Of a stretch of DNA of 64,000 bases, positions 54,749-62,898 are shown one piece after another; the stretch's first letter is position 1, and every line of letters starts with the position of its first letter. Made by a program: the position numbers and the translations under genes. Below the pieces are notes generated by a model that did not search any database, was not told the DNA's origin, and worked only from the letters and a program-made list of their open reading frames with translations. This stretch comes from Candidatus Nanopelagicaceae bacterium (GTDB lineage Bacteria; Actinomycetota; Actinomycetes; Nanopelagicales; Nanopelagicaceae), in assembly GCA_009694285.1 (NCBI GenBank), contig SHVK01000005.1:1-64000 (forward strand), in the 5' to 3' direction.

Positions 54749-55283
54749 TCGCACCTGCGATCACAATTTGATCAATTTCATCTATTTCGCTGATCGAAAC
54801 TCGAACAATCTCATCTGCCGATGTTGGCAAATTTTTACCCACATAATCTGCCCGAATTGGAAGTTGACGGTGTCCGCGATCAACCAGTACTGCAAGTTGC
54901 ACTTGAGCTGGTCTCCCAATCTCGCCAAGCGCATCGAGTGCTGCTCTGATTGTTCGTCCCGAAAAAAGCACATCATCAACTAAAACAACAATCTTATTTT
55001 CCACTCCACCAGCTGGAATAACTGTGGGGGTCAATGCACGGGGAGGTCTGGAACGCAGATCATCTCGGTGCAAAGTGATATCTAAAACACCATTAGGAAT
55101 TTCGCGTTGATCTATTGAACCGATAATTTTCGCCAACCGTGCCGCTAGATAGGCTCCACGAGTGGGAATTCCAAGTAAAAGCAGATTTTCAGAACCACGA
55201 TTTTTCTCAATAATTTCATGAGCAATACGGGTCAACGCCCGGGAGATGTCTCCCTGCTCTAGCACTATCTTGACAGCATTCAC
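54738..55283 (-). CDS. pyrR: Bifunctional pyr operon regulator / uracil phosphoribosyltransferase
   Basis: UMP-sensing RNA-binding regulator of the pyr operon that also has weak uracil phosphoribosyltransferase activity. The 181-residue protein has the PRPP loop [19 protein letters not shown] (about 101-119) and [15 protein letters not shown] near the N-terminus. The frame is open 20 codons further upstream, but GTG 55283 is preceded by AAGGAG at seven bases and matches family length. It heads the array and has its own binding element in the leader. Confidence 0.95.
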   Translation of the reverse strand: MNAVKIVLEQGDISRALTRIAHEIIEKNRGSENLLLLGIPTRGAYLAARLAKIIGSIDQREIPNGVLDITLHRDDLRSRPPRALTPTVIPAGGVENKIVVLVDDVLFSGRTIRAALDALGEIGRPAQVQLAVLVDRGHRQLPIRADYVGKNLPTSADEIVRVSISEIDEIDQIVIAGANDA

Positions 55284-55290
55284 CGACTCA

Positions 55291-55315
55291 CTCCTTCCCC
55301 GCCTCACTGGACGGG
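55291..55315 (-). promoter_or_regulatory. PyrR-binding-type leader element overlapping the pyrR ribosome-binding site
   Basis: On the minus strand the mRNA leader reads CCCG, then TCCAGTGAGG, then CGGGG, and runs directly into the pyrR Shine-Dalgarno AAGGAG (55291-55296). CCCG/CGGG can pair, presenting the TCC-GTGAGG loop that resembles the PyrR-binding loop of Gram-positive pyr leaders (TCCAGAGAGGCT-like). The position fits mycobacterial-type control, in which PyrR with UMP blocks translation initiation. No separate terminator is seen in the leader. Confidence 0.75.
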
Positions 55316-55334
55316 TCGTTAAAGGACAGGTGTG

Positions 55335-55340
55335 AATATA
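55335..55340 (-). promoter_or_regulatory. Candidate pyr operon -10 box
   Basis: TATATT on the minus strand would start transcription about 45 bases before the pyrR GTG, so the leader would include the PyrR element. No convincing -35 hexamer is seen. Confidence 0.4.
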
Positions 55341-55434
55341 CACAGCATCGATATAGATCTACTAATTCTGATCCGTGTCGAAATATTTCCAGAAAACTCT
55401 TTAAATATGACAAATGACCTATAGGCTCAGTCGC

Positions 55435-56649
55435 ATGTCAAAACCAATCACAATCACAAAAATCCGCACAATTTTGACCTCTCCGGAGAAGATTCCGCTT
55501 GTGATCGTCAAAATTGAAACCTCAGAACCTGGTCTATACGGACTTGGGTGCGCCACTTTCACACAACGCTACCTCGCTGTAGCTACCGCCATTGATGAGT
55601 ATTTGACACCATTTTTAATCGGTCGGGATGTTTCTCAAATCGAAGATATCTGGCAGACCTGCATGACTAGCGCATATTGGCGCAACGGGCCGATCACCAA
55701 CAACGCCGTTTCCGGAATTGATATGGCCCTTTGGGATATCAAAGGCAAAGTTGCTGGAATGCCGGTTTATGACTTGCTTGGCGGAAAAACCCGCGAAGCC
55801 GCCGCTGTCTATCGCCATGCTGATGGAAAATCCTTAACTGAGGTTGAAGACAATGTTCGTAATTATATGGAACAAGGTCTGCTCTATATCCGTTGCCAAA
55901 TGGGTGGTTATGGTGGTCGTATCGATCAGATCAAATCTCCAGAAGGTGCACTTCCTGGTGCTTACTTTGATCCGCACGGTTATGCGCGCAATACCGTTAA
56001 ATTATTTGAACACATGCGTAACACGGTTGGACATGACATCGAACTTTTACATGATGTCCATGAGCGATTGGCGCCAATTGAAGCAATTCGCTTATCTAAA
56101 AATTTAGAGCCGTACCGTTTATTTTTCTTAGAGGATGCCCTTGCGCCAGAACAAGTTGACTGGTTTGCAATTATGCGAAACCAAAGTTCCACACCAGTTG
56201 CGATGGGCGAATTATTTACCCATCCGCAAGAGTGGTTGCCTCTGATCCAAAATCGGCTAATCGATTTCATTCGTTGTCATATCAGCACAATTGGTGGAAT
56301 CACACCAGCGAAGAAATTGGCGCACCTTTGTGAAGCATTTAGCGTTCGAACTGCATGGCATGGTCCGGGAGATGTCTCTCCGATTGGTCATGCCGCTAAT
56401 TTGCACATCGACGTTAGTTCGGCAAACTTTGGTGTTCAAGAGTGGTGGGGACCGTCTGACAAAATTCAAGAAGTATTCCCCGGAACTCCAATTCTTAAAG
56501 GTGGTTATGTCTATCCAAATGACAAGCCTGGGTTAGGTATCGATATCGATGAGAAATTGGCAGCCCAGTTCCCTTGCGATAATAAAGATGCGGTTAAAGA
56601 TATGTGGACCACGGCAAGAACTCCAGATGGTGGTGCCTGGCGTCCATAA
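55435..56649 (+). CDS. Enolase-superfamily mannonate dehydratase (ManD/RspA family)
   Basis: Probably dehydrates D-mannonate or a related sugar acid to 2-keto-3-deoxy-gluconate. The 404-residue protein has the metal-binding order of the ManD group: LHDVHERLAP (Asp), FFLEDALAPEQ (Glu), AMGELFTHPQEW (Glu), the TIGGITPAKK segment and the active-site His in AWHGPGDVSPIGHAANLHID. The C-terminal GWW-equivalent EWWG is visible. ATG 55435 is preferred; it lies nine bases after TATAGG. It interrupts the pyrR-bldD neighbourhood found in streptomycetes. Some family members are low-activity, so the substrate is not sure. Confidence 0.88.
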   Translation: MSKPITITKIRTILTSPEKIPLVIVKIETSEPGLYGLGCATFTQRYLAVATAIDEYLTPFLIGRDVSQIEDIWQTCMTSAYWRNGPITNNAVSGIDMALWDIKGKVAGMPVYDLLGGKTREAAAVYRHADGKSLTEVEDNVRNYMEQGLLYIRCQMGGYGGRIDQIKSPEGALPGAYFDPHGYARNTVKLFEHMRNTVGHDIELLHDVHERLAPIEAIRLSKNLEPYRLFFLEDALAPEQVDWFAIMRNQSSTPVAMGELFTHPQEWLPLIQNRLIDFIRCHISTIGGITPAKKLAHLCEAFSVRTAWHGPGDVSPIGHAANLHIDVSSANFGVQEWWGPSDKIQEVFPGTPILKGGYVYPNDKPGLGIDIDEKLAAQFPCDNKDAVKDMWTTARTPDGGAWRP

Positions 56650-56709
56650 TCCAGAACCATAGGTAGTAATAAGTGGCTGTGGACGGCTAATTGCCGTGAG
56701 TGATAATTG

Positions 56710-56749
56710 AACCTACCTTTCGTTGTAAATCAACGGAAGGTAGGTTTTT
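56710..56749 (+). terminator. Long hairpin with T-run; 3' arm holds the bldD ribosome-binding site
   Basis: Arms 56710-56725 and 56731-56746 pair over 16 positions (one G-U) around loop TAAAT, followed by TTTTTC. It can end the mannonate dehydratase transcript. GGAAGGTAGG in the 3' arm is also the only ribosome-binding-site candidate for bldD at 56751, so the same structure may hide that site in readthrough mRNA. Confidence 0.75.
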
Positions 56750-56750
56750 C

Positions 56751-57233
56751 ATGGAAGAGATTAAAAAACAAGCAGCCCAGGAGTTAGGTGCAAGGTTACG
56801 GATAATCCGTAAATCCCAAAAAATGAGCTTGCAGGAGGTAGAAAAACGATCCAATGGGCATTGGAAAGCCGTTGTAATTGGATCTTATGAACGTGCCGAT
56901 CGCGCGCTTTCGGTCGGAAAATTAGCTGAACTACTACATTTTTATCAAGTTCCCATCTCATCATGTTTTTCAATGCCAAGTACTGGAAAGGTAGAAATAC
57001 GACAACTAATTCTTGATTTATATAAATTCCGCAATATGGGAGAAGAAGTAGCACCTGCTCGACGATATATCTCGGCCATTACTACAAAACGTGAAGATTG
57101 GAATGGGCAAATGCTCTCACTGCGAAAAAGTGATTTAGAAACTTTGGCGATTTTGTTTGAAACAAGTGAGGTTGCGCTCTTTGAACAATTTGAAAAATGG
57201 GGAGTTCTTATACATCCCCAACAGCAGGCGTAA
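56751..57233 (+). CDS. bldD: BldD-type cyclic-di-GMP-responsive transcriptional regulator
   Basis: A 160-residue DNA-binding protein. Residues about 8-72 form a helix-turn-helix of the XRE class (GARLRIIRKSQKMSLQEVEKRSNGHWKA); the C-terminal domain from about 80 carries the c-di-GMP motif R114-x-D116 then eight residues then R125-x2-D128, at the same residue numbers as in Streptomyces coelicolor BldD. In streptomycetes BldD represses development when dimerised by c-di-GMP. The frame opens 17 codons earlier, but ATG 56751 fits the family. It overlaps convergent nusB by 26 bases. Confidence 0.92.
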   Translation: MEEIKKQAAQELGARLRIIRKSQKMSLQEVEKRSNGHWKAVVIGSYERADRALSVGKLAELLHFYQVPISSCFSMPSTGKVEIRQLILDLYKFRNMGEEVAPARRYISAITTKREDWNGQMLSLRKSDLETLAILFETSEVALFEQFEKWGVLIHPQQQA

Positions 57234-57630
57234 CTAGTAACTCTCTATTTATCTCACCTAGAACGCCATTTATGAATCCGGCGGACTCGTCAGTTGAAAG
57301 ATTCTTAGCCATACTTACAGCCTCATCGATCGCCACTGCATTTGGGACATCTGAACACCATTTAATTTCATAAATTGCAATTCTCAAAATATTGCGATCA
57401 ATCCCAGGCAAACGGTCGAGATCCCATTCCTTTGCATGAGCAGTAATGGCGCTATCTATTTCGAATTTGTATGCCATAACCCCATTCACCAGCAGACGCG
57501 CAAACTCAGCAATTGCCGGAGTGTTCTCATCTAACCGTTCTTCTAGAAATGCGGTTGCAGCACGGCCGCGCAACTCTGCTTCATACAAAATGTCTAAAGC
57601 CCGTTTTCGCCCCTTTGATCTAGCTGACAT
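57208..57630 (-). CDS. nusB: Transcription antitermination protein NusB
   Basis: RNA-binding antitermination factor that works with NusE on rRNA leader transcripts. The 140-residue all-helical protein has SKGRKRALDILYEAELRG at the N-terminus and LPGIDRNILRIAIYEI and AIDEAVSMAKNLSTDESAGFINGVL in the core. It overlaps efp by one base. It is the last gene of the shikimate/efp operon and its tail overlaps bldD. Confidence 0.95.
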   Translation of the reverse strand: MSARSKGRKRALDILYEAELRGRAATAFLEERLDENTPAIAEFARLLVNGVMAYKFEIDSAITAHAKEWDLDRLPGIDRNILRIAIYEIKWCSDVPNAVAIDEAVSMAKNLSTDESAGFINGVLGEINRELLVTPAVGDV

Positions 57631-58190
57631 TAGTTAACGCGACCCAGGTACGAACCATCTCTGGTGTCGACACGAACCTTTTCGTCTTGATTAATAAATA
57701 ACGGAACTTGAATTTCAACCCCAGTTTCTAAAGTTGCTGGCTTGCTGCCGGCACTAGAACGGTCGCCTTGTAATCCAGGTTCGGTATATGTAATTGTTAA
57801 CTCAACAGATGCTGGCAATTCAATAAATAATGGTTCGCCTTCGTAAACTGCAACTACGGCCTTAACTTCTTCTAACATGTAATTTGCAGCATCCCCTACT
57901 GTTGCAGCAGTGATCGTCATCTGGTCGAAAGTTTCTTTATCCATGAATACAAAATCTTCGCCATCTTTATAAAGATAAGTCATATCTCGCTTATCAACAG
58001 TGGCAACTTCGATCTTTAATCCGGCGTTAAAGGTTTTGTCTACTACCTTGCCAGAAAGCACATGCTTAAGTTTGGTCCGTACGAAAGCCGGACCTTTTCC
58101 AGGTTTGACATGTTGAAACTCAACAACATTCCAAAGTTGGTTATCGATATTTAACGTGATGCCGTTTTTCAAATCATTGGTAGTAGCCAA
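57630..58190 (-). CDS. efp: Elongation factor P
   Basis: Relieves ribosome stalling at polyproline. The 186-residue three-domain protein begins [20 protein letters not shown] and has the P-site loop [16 protein letters not shown] with K32 at the tip. The C-terminal signature [12 protein letters not shown] is intact. Actinobacterial EF-P is usually unmodified; no modification gene is near. It starts 40 bases after aroQ. Confidence 0.96.
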   Translation of the reverse strand: MATTNDLKNGITLNIDNQLWNVVEFQHVKPGKGPAFVRTKLKHVLSGKVVDKTFNAGLKIEVATVDKRDMTYLYKDGEDFVFMDKETFDQMTITAATVGDAANYMLEEVKAVVAVYEGEPLFIELPASVELTITYTEPGLQGDRSSAGSKPATLETGVEIQVPLFINQDEKVRVDTRDGSYLGRVN

Positions 58191-58230
58191 TTTGGATTCC
58201 CATCCTAAATATTTAAAGAGTGAGGTGATT

Positions 58231-58665
58231 CTACCTTGCTTTTATTGTTGAAATTGCCCGCAAAGCCAACTCATATGAGTTCAATCCAAATCCACCAATA
58301 GTTCCATTTACTACTCCTGAAACAACAGAGGTATGGCGAAACTCTTCTCTGGATAATGGATTTGATAAGTGCACTTCAATTACCGGAGCTTTCAACATTG
58401 CAACGGCATCTCTTATTGCATAAGAATAATGAGTAAAGGCGGCGGGGTTAATTATTACTGGCACTTTCTCATCCGCTGCTTTATGTAACAAATGAATTAT
58501 TTCAGTTTCGTCATCGCTTTGGAAGACTGAAACTGTATGCCCTAATTCTTTCCCGGTTTTCTCACAAAAAGCCACCAAATCAGCGTAAGCAATATCTCCG
58601 TAAGTGGCACTATCGCGCAGGTCTAATCTTCCAAGATTAGGTCCATTGATTACCCAAATATTCAT
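58231..58665 (-). CDS. aroQ: 3-dehydroquinate dehydratase, type II
   Basis: Third step of the shikimate pathway. The 144-residue protein has [19 protein letters not shown] (about 5-23, with the catalytic Tyr), [17 protein letters not shown] (about 75-91) and the His in [16 protein letters not shown]. The length fits the dodecameric type II enzyme. It overlaps aroB by four bases. Confidence 0.95.
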   Translation of the reverse strand: MNIWVINGPNLGRLDLRDSATYGDIAYADLVAFCEKTGKELGHTVSVFQSDDETEIIHLLHKAADEKVPVIINPAAFTHYSYAIRDAVAMLKAPVIEVHLSNPLSREEFRHTSVVSGVVNGTIGGFGLNSYELALRAISTIKAR

Positions 58666-59726
58666 ATAGATATTTTCTCATAAGCGATCGTCAGATCTGC
58701 CTCAGACGCTCCTTCGAGCCGTTTAATTTTTTCTACATTTTCAAGCAACACAAAGCGCAGTTGGCCATTTCTTACTTTCTTATCGCGACCCATTCGCTCT
58801 ATTAATTCTGGTAAAACCGATTTTTTATAAGAAGTTGGCAAACCAACCGAAGATAAAATTGCACGGTGTCTATCTACAAATTTTTGATCACAAAAACCAA
58901 CTTGTAGTGCTAGTTCGGCGGCGAAAACCATTCCAATAGAAACCGCATCTCCATGTCTCCAGGTGAACTCTTCAACTGCTTCGATCGCATGACCAAGGGT
59001 GTGGCCATAATTCAAAATCTCACGCAATGAAGCTTCTTTTAGATCAGCAGAAACCACATCAGCCTTGACCTTAATGGAACGTTGAATGACCTCTAGTAAC
59101 TGCGGTGAATTCCATTGCAACAATTTCTGCGAATCTGCTTCGAAAATCTTAAGTATCTCTTCATCTGCAATAAAGCCACATTTAATAATTTCTGCCAGGC
59201 CCGAGCGCAATTCGTCGATCGGAAGTGTTTCTAGAAAATTCGGGTCAACAAATACTATTTGTGGTGAGTGAAACGCACCTACTAAATTTTTACCTGCCGG
59301 AATATTTATTCCAGTTTTTCCTCCGATGGCTGCATCAACCATTCCAGCAACTGTTGTCGGCACACTTGCCCAGTTGACCCCACGCAACCATGAGGCAGCC
59401 GCAAATCCCGCTAAATCAGTTGTAGCCCCTCCTCCAATACCAATGATCCAATCGCGGCGGGTAAAATTGTGCGCCGATAAAGTATTCCAAATTTCAATTA
59501 ATACCTCTGCACTCTTTTGAGATTCTCCCTCTGGAAGTTCGATCATTACTAATTCCTGTTGTAAAACCCATTCGGCCGAAATTTTATCTACAACTTCACT
59601 TATTTCAGCGGGATACAAGAGTGCAACTTTTGAGCAATCTTTCAATAAAGGTTTTAAATTGCCTACATCAAGATCGCCAATCAAAACATCATATTTATGT
59701 TCGGCTGAAATATTAATCTTCTTCAT
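58662..59726 (-). CDS. aroB: 3-dehydroquinate synthase
   Basis: Second step of the shikimate pathway, NAD- and metal-dependent. The 354-residue protein has GIGGGATTDLAGFAAASWLRG (about 116-136), TTVAGMVDAAIGGKTGIN and the metal-binding NYGHTLGHAIE (about 249-259). It overlaps aroK by four bases and aroQ by four bases. Confidence 0.96.
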   Translation of the reverse strand: MKKINISAEHKYDVLIGDLDVGNLKPLLKDCSKVALLYPAEISEVVDKISAEWVLQQELVMIELPEGESQKSAEVLIEIWNTLSAHNFTRRDWIIGIGGGATTDLAGFAAASWLRGVNWASVPTTVAGMVDAAIGGKTGINIPAGKNLVGAFHSPQIVFVDPNFLETLPIDELRSGLAEIIKCGFIADEEILKIFEADSQKLLQWNSPQLLEVIQRSIKVKADVVSADLKEASLREILNYGHTLGHAIEAVEEFTWRHGDAVSIGMVFAAELALQVGFCDQKFVDRHRAILSSVGLPTSYKKSVLPELIERMGRDKKVRNGQLRFVLLENVEKIKRLEGASEADLTIAYEKISI

Positions 59727-60232
59727 TTCGACAACTCCCTCCGAAGTGAATCCACAGTCTCGTTAGAACTTTTGTCATCTGTGTTGATCACATGGGTAGC
59801 TAAAGATTCATAAATATGCCGACGTTGAGCCATGAGAGCAACCCATCTTGCGCGTGGGTTGTCGATTAACAGGGGACGGTCTCGATTAAAACCAATTCTT
59901 GGCGCTGCACCTGTTATCGAAACATCCAAGAAAACGATCTCACTTCCGCAGTTACGGAGAAGTTCTTGGGTAACTTCACTCAAGATCGCTCCCCCTCCTA
60001 AAGACAAAACCCCATTCTCGGTGGTTAAAGCATGGGCAACCACTTCTTCTTCAATCGCCCGAAAATATCCTTCTCCTTGTTCAGTAAAAATATCTGAGAT
60101 CGAAGATTTCTCTCGTTCTTCAATCATTGAATCTGTGTCTGAAAAACTCAGCTGCAGTTCATGACTTAGTCCGCGTCCAACTGTGCTTTTTCCACAACCA
60201 GGAGGGCCGATTAAAACAATTTTAGGTGGCAT
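59723..60232 (-). CDS. aroK: Shikimate kinase
   Basis: Phosphorylates shikimate. The 169-residue protein has P-loop GPPGCGKST (9-17), the shikimate-binding DTDSMIEER, LSLGGGAIL and the lid NRDRPLL. It lies six bases after aroC and overlaps aroB by four bases, the usual aroC-aroK-aroB order. Confidence 0.95.
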   Translation of the reverse strand: MPPKIVLIGPPGCGKSTVGRGLSHELQLSFSDTDSMIEEREKSSISDIFTEQGEGYFRAIEEEVVAHALTTENGVLSLGGGAILSEVTQELLRNCGSEIVFLDVSITGAAPRIGFNRDRPLLIDNPRARWVALMAQRRHIYESLATHVINTDDKSSNETVDSLRRELSK

Positions 60233-60238
60233 GGCAAA

Positions 60239-61423
60239 TTACTTAATTGTGCGGGTATTTAAGTAGGAATCAAGATTTCGTTTTGTTTCACCCAAACTAT
60301 CTCCACCAAATTTTTCTAGCAATGCATTTGCCAAAACTAAAGCCAGCATTGCTTCAGCCACTACACCTGATGCTGGGACTGCACATACATCTGATCTCTG
60401 ATTGATGGCTTTCGCAGGTTGCATGGTTGCGGTATCGATAGTATCCAATGCGCGTGGCACTGTAGATATTGGTTTCATGGCAACTCTTACTCGTAGCAAT
60501 TCACCAGTACTCATTCCACCTTCAGTTCCGCCAGCGCGTCCTGATCTACGTTTTACGGTTCCATCTGGATTTAATTCAATCTCATCATGCGCAATTGATC
60601 CACGCCGAGTAGCAGTGGTGAAACCATCACCGATTTCGACACCTTTCATTGCATGAATACTCATCATCGCTCCAGCAATACGGCCATCAAGTCTGCGATC
60701 CCAATGGACATGTGAACCAAGACCGGCAGGTAAACCAAAAGCTAAAACTTCAACAACTCCACCCAAGGTATCTCCAGCTAAATGCGCCTCTTCGATTTCA
60801 GCAACCATCCGCAAACTACTTGCTGGATCACTTGCTCGCACTGGATCAGCATCAATACTCTCCATTTGGTCCGCGGTAGGCATCGCGTAACCTTCAGGGA
60901 GTCGCGCTGAACCAATCGAAATCACATGGGACAAAATTGTGACACCTGCTGCTTGTTGCAGAAATGCTCGCGCTACTGCGCCAAGTGCGACTCGTGCAGC
61001 AGTCTCGCGCGCACTCGCTCTCTCTAAAATCGGACGTGCATCATCAAAATCATATTTTTGCATTCCAACTAAATCTGCATGTCCAGGTCGTGGACGGGTT
61101 AATGGTGCGTTCCTCGCCAATCCTTCGAGTTCGGAAGGATCTATTGGGTCAGCCCCCATTACAACTTTCCATTTCGGCCATTCACTATTAGCGACCTGAA
61201 TTGCGATCGGTCCACCTTGGGTTAAACCATGCCGGATCCCACCCAAAATACTGATCTGATCCGCTTCAAAACTCTGCCGCGCACCTCGGCCTACCCCAAG
61301 ACGGCGTCTGCGCAGGTGGTAATCCAAATCGGCACTGGTGACCTCTACCTGAGCCGGCAACCCTTCTAAAATCGCGGTCAAAGCTGGTCCGTGGGACTCT
61401 CCTGCAGTTAGCCATCTCAACAT
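60239..61423 (-). CDS. aroC: Chorismate synthase
   Basis: Final step of chorismate synthesis, FMN-dependent. The 394-residue protein is full length with [68 protein letters not shown] (here [11 protein letters not shown]) and [16 protein letters not shown]. It follows the A24 peptidase gene by 21 bases. Confidence 0.97.
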   Translation of the reverse strand: MLRWLTAGESHGPALTAILEGLPAQVEVTSADLDYHLRRRRLGVGRGARQSFEADQISILGGIRHGLTQGGPIAIQVANSEWPKWKVVMGADPIDPSELEGLARNAPLTRPRPGHADLVGMQKYDFDDARPILERASARETAARVALGAVARAFLQQAAGVTILSHVISIGSARLPEGYAMPTADQMESIDADPVRASDPASSLRMVAEIEEAHLAGDTLGGVVEVLAFGLPAGLGSHVHWDRRLDGRIAGAMMSIHAMKGVEIGDGFTTATRRGSIAHDEIELNPDGTVKRRSGRAGGTEGGMSTGELLRVRVAMKPISTVPRALDTIDTATMQPAKAINQRSDVCAVPASGVVAEAMLALVLANALLEKFGGDSLGETKRNLDSYLNTRTIK

Positions 61424-61444
61424 GGGGGTAATTCTCGCAGATAC

Positions 61445-62050
61445 TTACCCTTTCATGTGCAACATTGGCCAGATCCAGATAGCTGCCACAAGCATCGGTG
61501 CCGCAAAGGCAATCCCACCCTTAAAGCGCTTTGTTTGAGATCTGCCTAGAGTTGAAAGTAAGCCCAAAATCGCGGCCAATAAGGTGAAATTGATTAATTC
61601 ACGAAAACTTACCCGACCTATTACTAAACCAATCAGGCCAGCGAGTTTTAGATCACCGATTCCAATGCCTCTTCTAGAAACAATAGTTAATACCCCAAAA
61701 AATAATAGAAATTCAACTCCTCCTACGATCGAATCTAAAATCTGGTGCTGGAAAAATTGGATTAGGAGCAGTAAGAGCGATAAATATCCAGTGATGAAAT
61801 TTGGTATCCGATGGAATTCGTAATCAATCAAAATAATGGACCAACCAAAGATCAATAATGGGAGCGCAGCTAAATCCAGATTTTGTGAAAGTGCTCCAGC
61901 CGAAATCAGGGCAATAAAGAGGTAGAGCAGAAAGGTTTTGATTTTTTGCGGATCAGTGTTAAATCTGCGACAAAGAAAAATATGCAATAAAAAACCAAAA
62001 ATGTAAAAAATTACTAAAGCAATTAACTCCATTGATAAAAAATAAGGCAC
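61445..62050 (-). CDS. Prepilin peptidase (A24 family), short form
   Basis: An inner-membrane aspartyl protease that cleaves the leader of type IV/Tad prepilins. The 201-residue protein has about six hydrophobic segments and the two catalytic aspartates D76 (LIDYEFHRIPN) and D133 (GIGDLKLAG, the G-x-GD motif). It lacks the N-terminal zinc-cysteine methylase domain. Its place between aroE and aroC is common in Actinobacteria. No pilin gene is in the window, so its substrate is elsewhere. Confidence 0.88.
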   Translation of the reverse strand: MPYFLSMELIALVIFYIFGFLLHIFLCRRFNTDPQKIKTFLLYLFIALISAGALSQNLDLAALPLLIFGWSIILIDYEFHRIPNFITGYLSLLLLLIQFFQHQILDSIVGGVEFLLFFGVLTIVSRRGIGIGDLKLAGLIGLVIGRVSFRELINFTLLAAILGLLSTLGRSQTKRFKGGIAFAAPMLVAAIWIWPMLHMKG

Positions 62051-62088
62051 AAGATTTTTCGGTCAAAGGTGCAACTCTCTTGCGTTAA

Positions 62089-62898
62089 TTAAACGCCCAA
62101 CTTCTGCAATCCTGCGGTCCGCATGGTTACTGCTAGTGAGCGCAAATCTAGAGTTAACGGTTCATCAGCCATTAACTCAATCTGGCCTATTCCCTGCTCA
62201 ACAAGTAGATCTAATCCATCAATGTAGTTGCCACCTGCATCTTTCCAACGCCCTAATAATTTGGTCGGCCATGGTGAATAAAGTGATTCAAATAAAACCC
62301 CTGTTGCTTGTGTCGGAATTAAATGATCTGTCGCTCCGGATGGCGTAGTTGCGATAATTAGATTCGCCGATAATCCAGATTGCGCTTCGCTCCAATCTTT
62401 AACTTCTACAGTAGCCGAAATAGAACTATTAATTAATTGAGCGGCTCTTGATGCACTGCGACTATAAACCGTAATCGTTCTACCGCGAGTATCAAGGGCG
62501 GCAATCGCAGAACGCGCAGTAGCTCCGCCACCTAAAATCGTGATTTCATTTGGAATAACGATTTCGGCCTTAGATAGCGCTCGAGCGAATCCAGAGACAT
62601 CAGTTGAATATGCGCTAATTTCATGATCTTCGAAAATTAAAGTATTGGCTGCATTAATTCTTTTAACTAATGGATCTAACGAGTCAGCAATCATCAATGC
62701 TTCTTCTTTTAACGGCATAGTTAATGACAGCCCGCGGAAAATCTTTCGGTTAGCTGCAATAAATTGCGCCAGTTCACCACTTTTTACTTCAATCGCTGTG
62801 TAATCCCAATCCCAACCCAATACTTCATATGCACATTTGTGCAAAGTGGGCGAAAGTGAATGCCCGATTGGATAACCAAGTACTGCGGCTTGAATCAC
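62089..62898 (-). CDS. aroE: Shikimate dehydrogenase
   Basis: Reduces 3-dehydroshikimate to shikimate with NADPH. The 269-residue protein has the substrate-binding VLGYPIGHSLSPTLHKCAYE, LTMPLKEEAL with the catalytic Lys, NAANTL and the cofactor motif GGGATARSAIAAL (about 123-135). It overlaps mltG by four bases, and a 38-base gap separates it from the A24 gene. Confidence 0.95.
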   Translation of the reverse strand: MIQAAVLGYPIGHSLSPTLHKCAYEVLGWDWDYTAIEVKSGELAQFIAANRKIFRGLSLTMPLKEEALMIADSLDPLVKRINAANTLIFEDHEISAYSTDVSGFARALSKAEIVIPNEITILGGGATARSAIAALDTRGRTITVYSRSASRAAQLINSSISATVEVKDWSEAQSGLSANLIIATTPSGATDHLIPTQATGVLFESLYSPWPTKLLGRWKDAGGNYIDGLDLLVEQGIGQIELMADEPLTLDLRSLAVTMRTAGLQKLGV

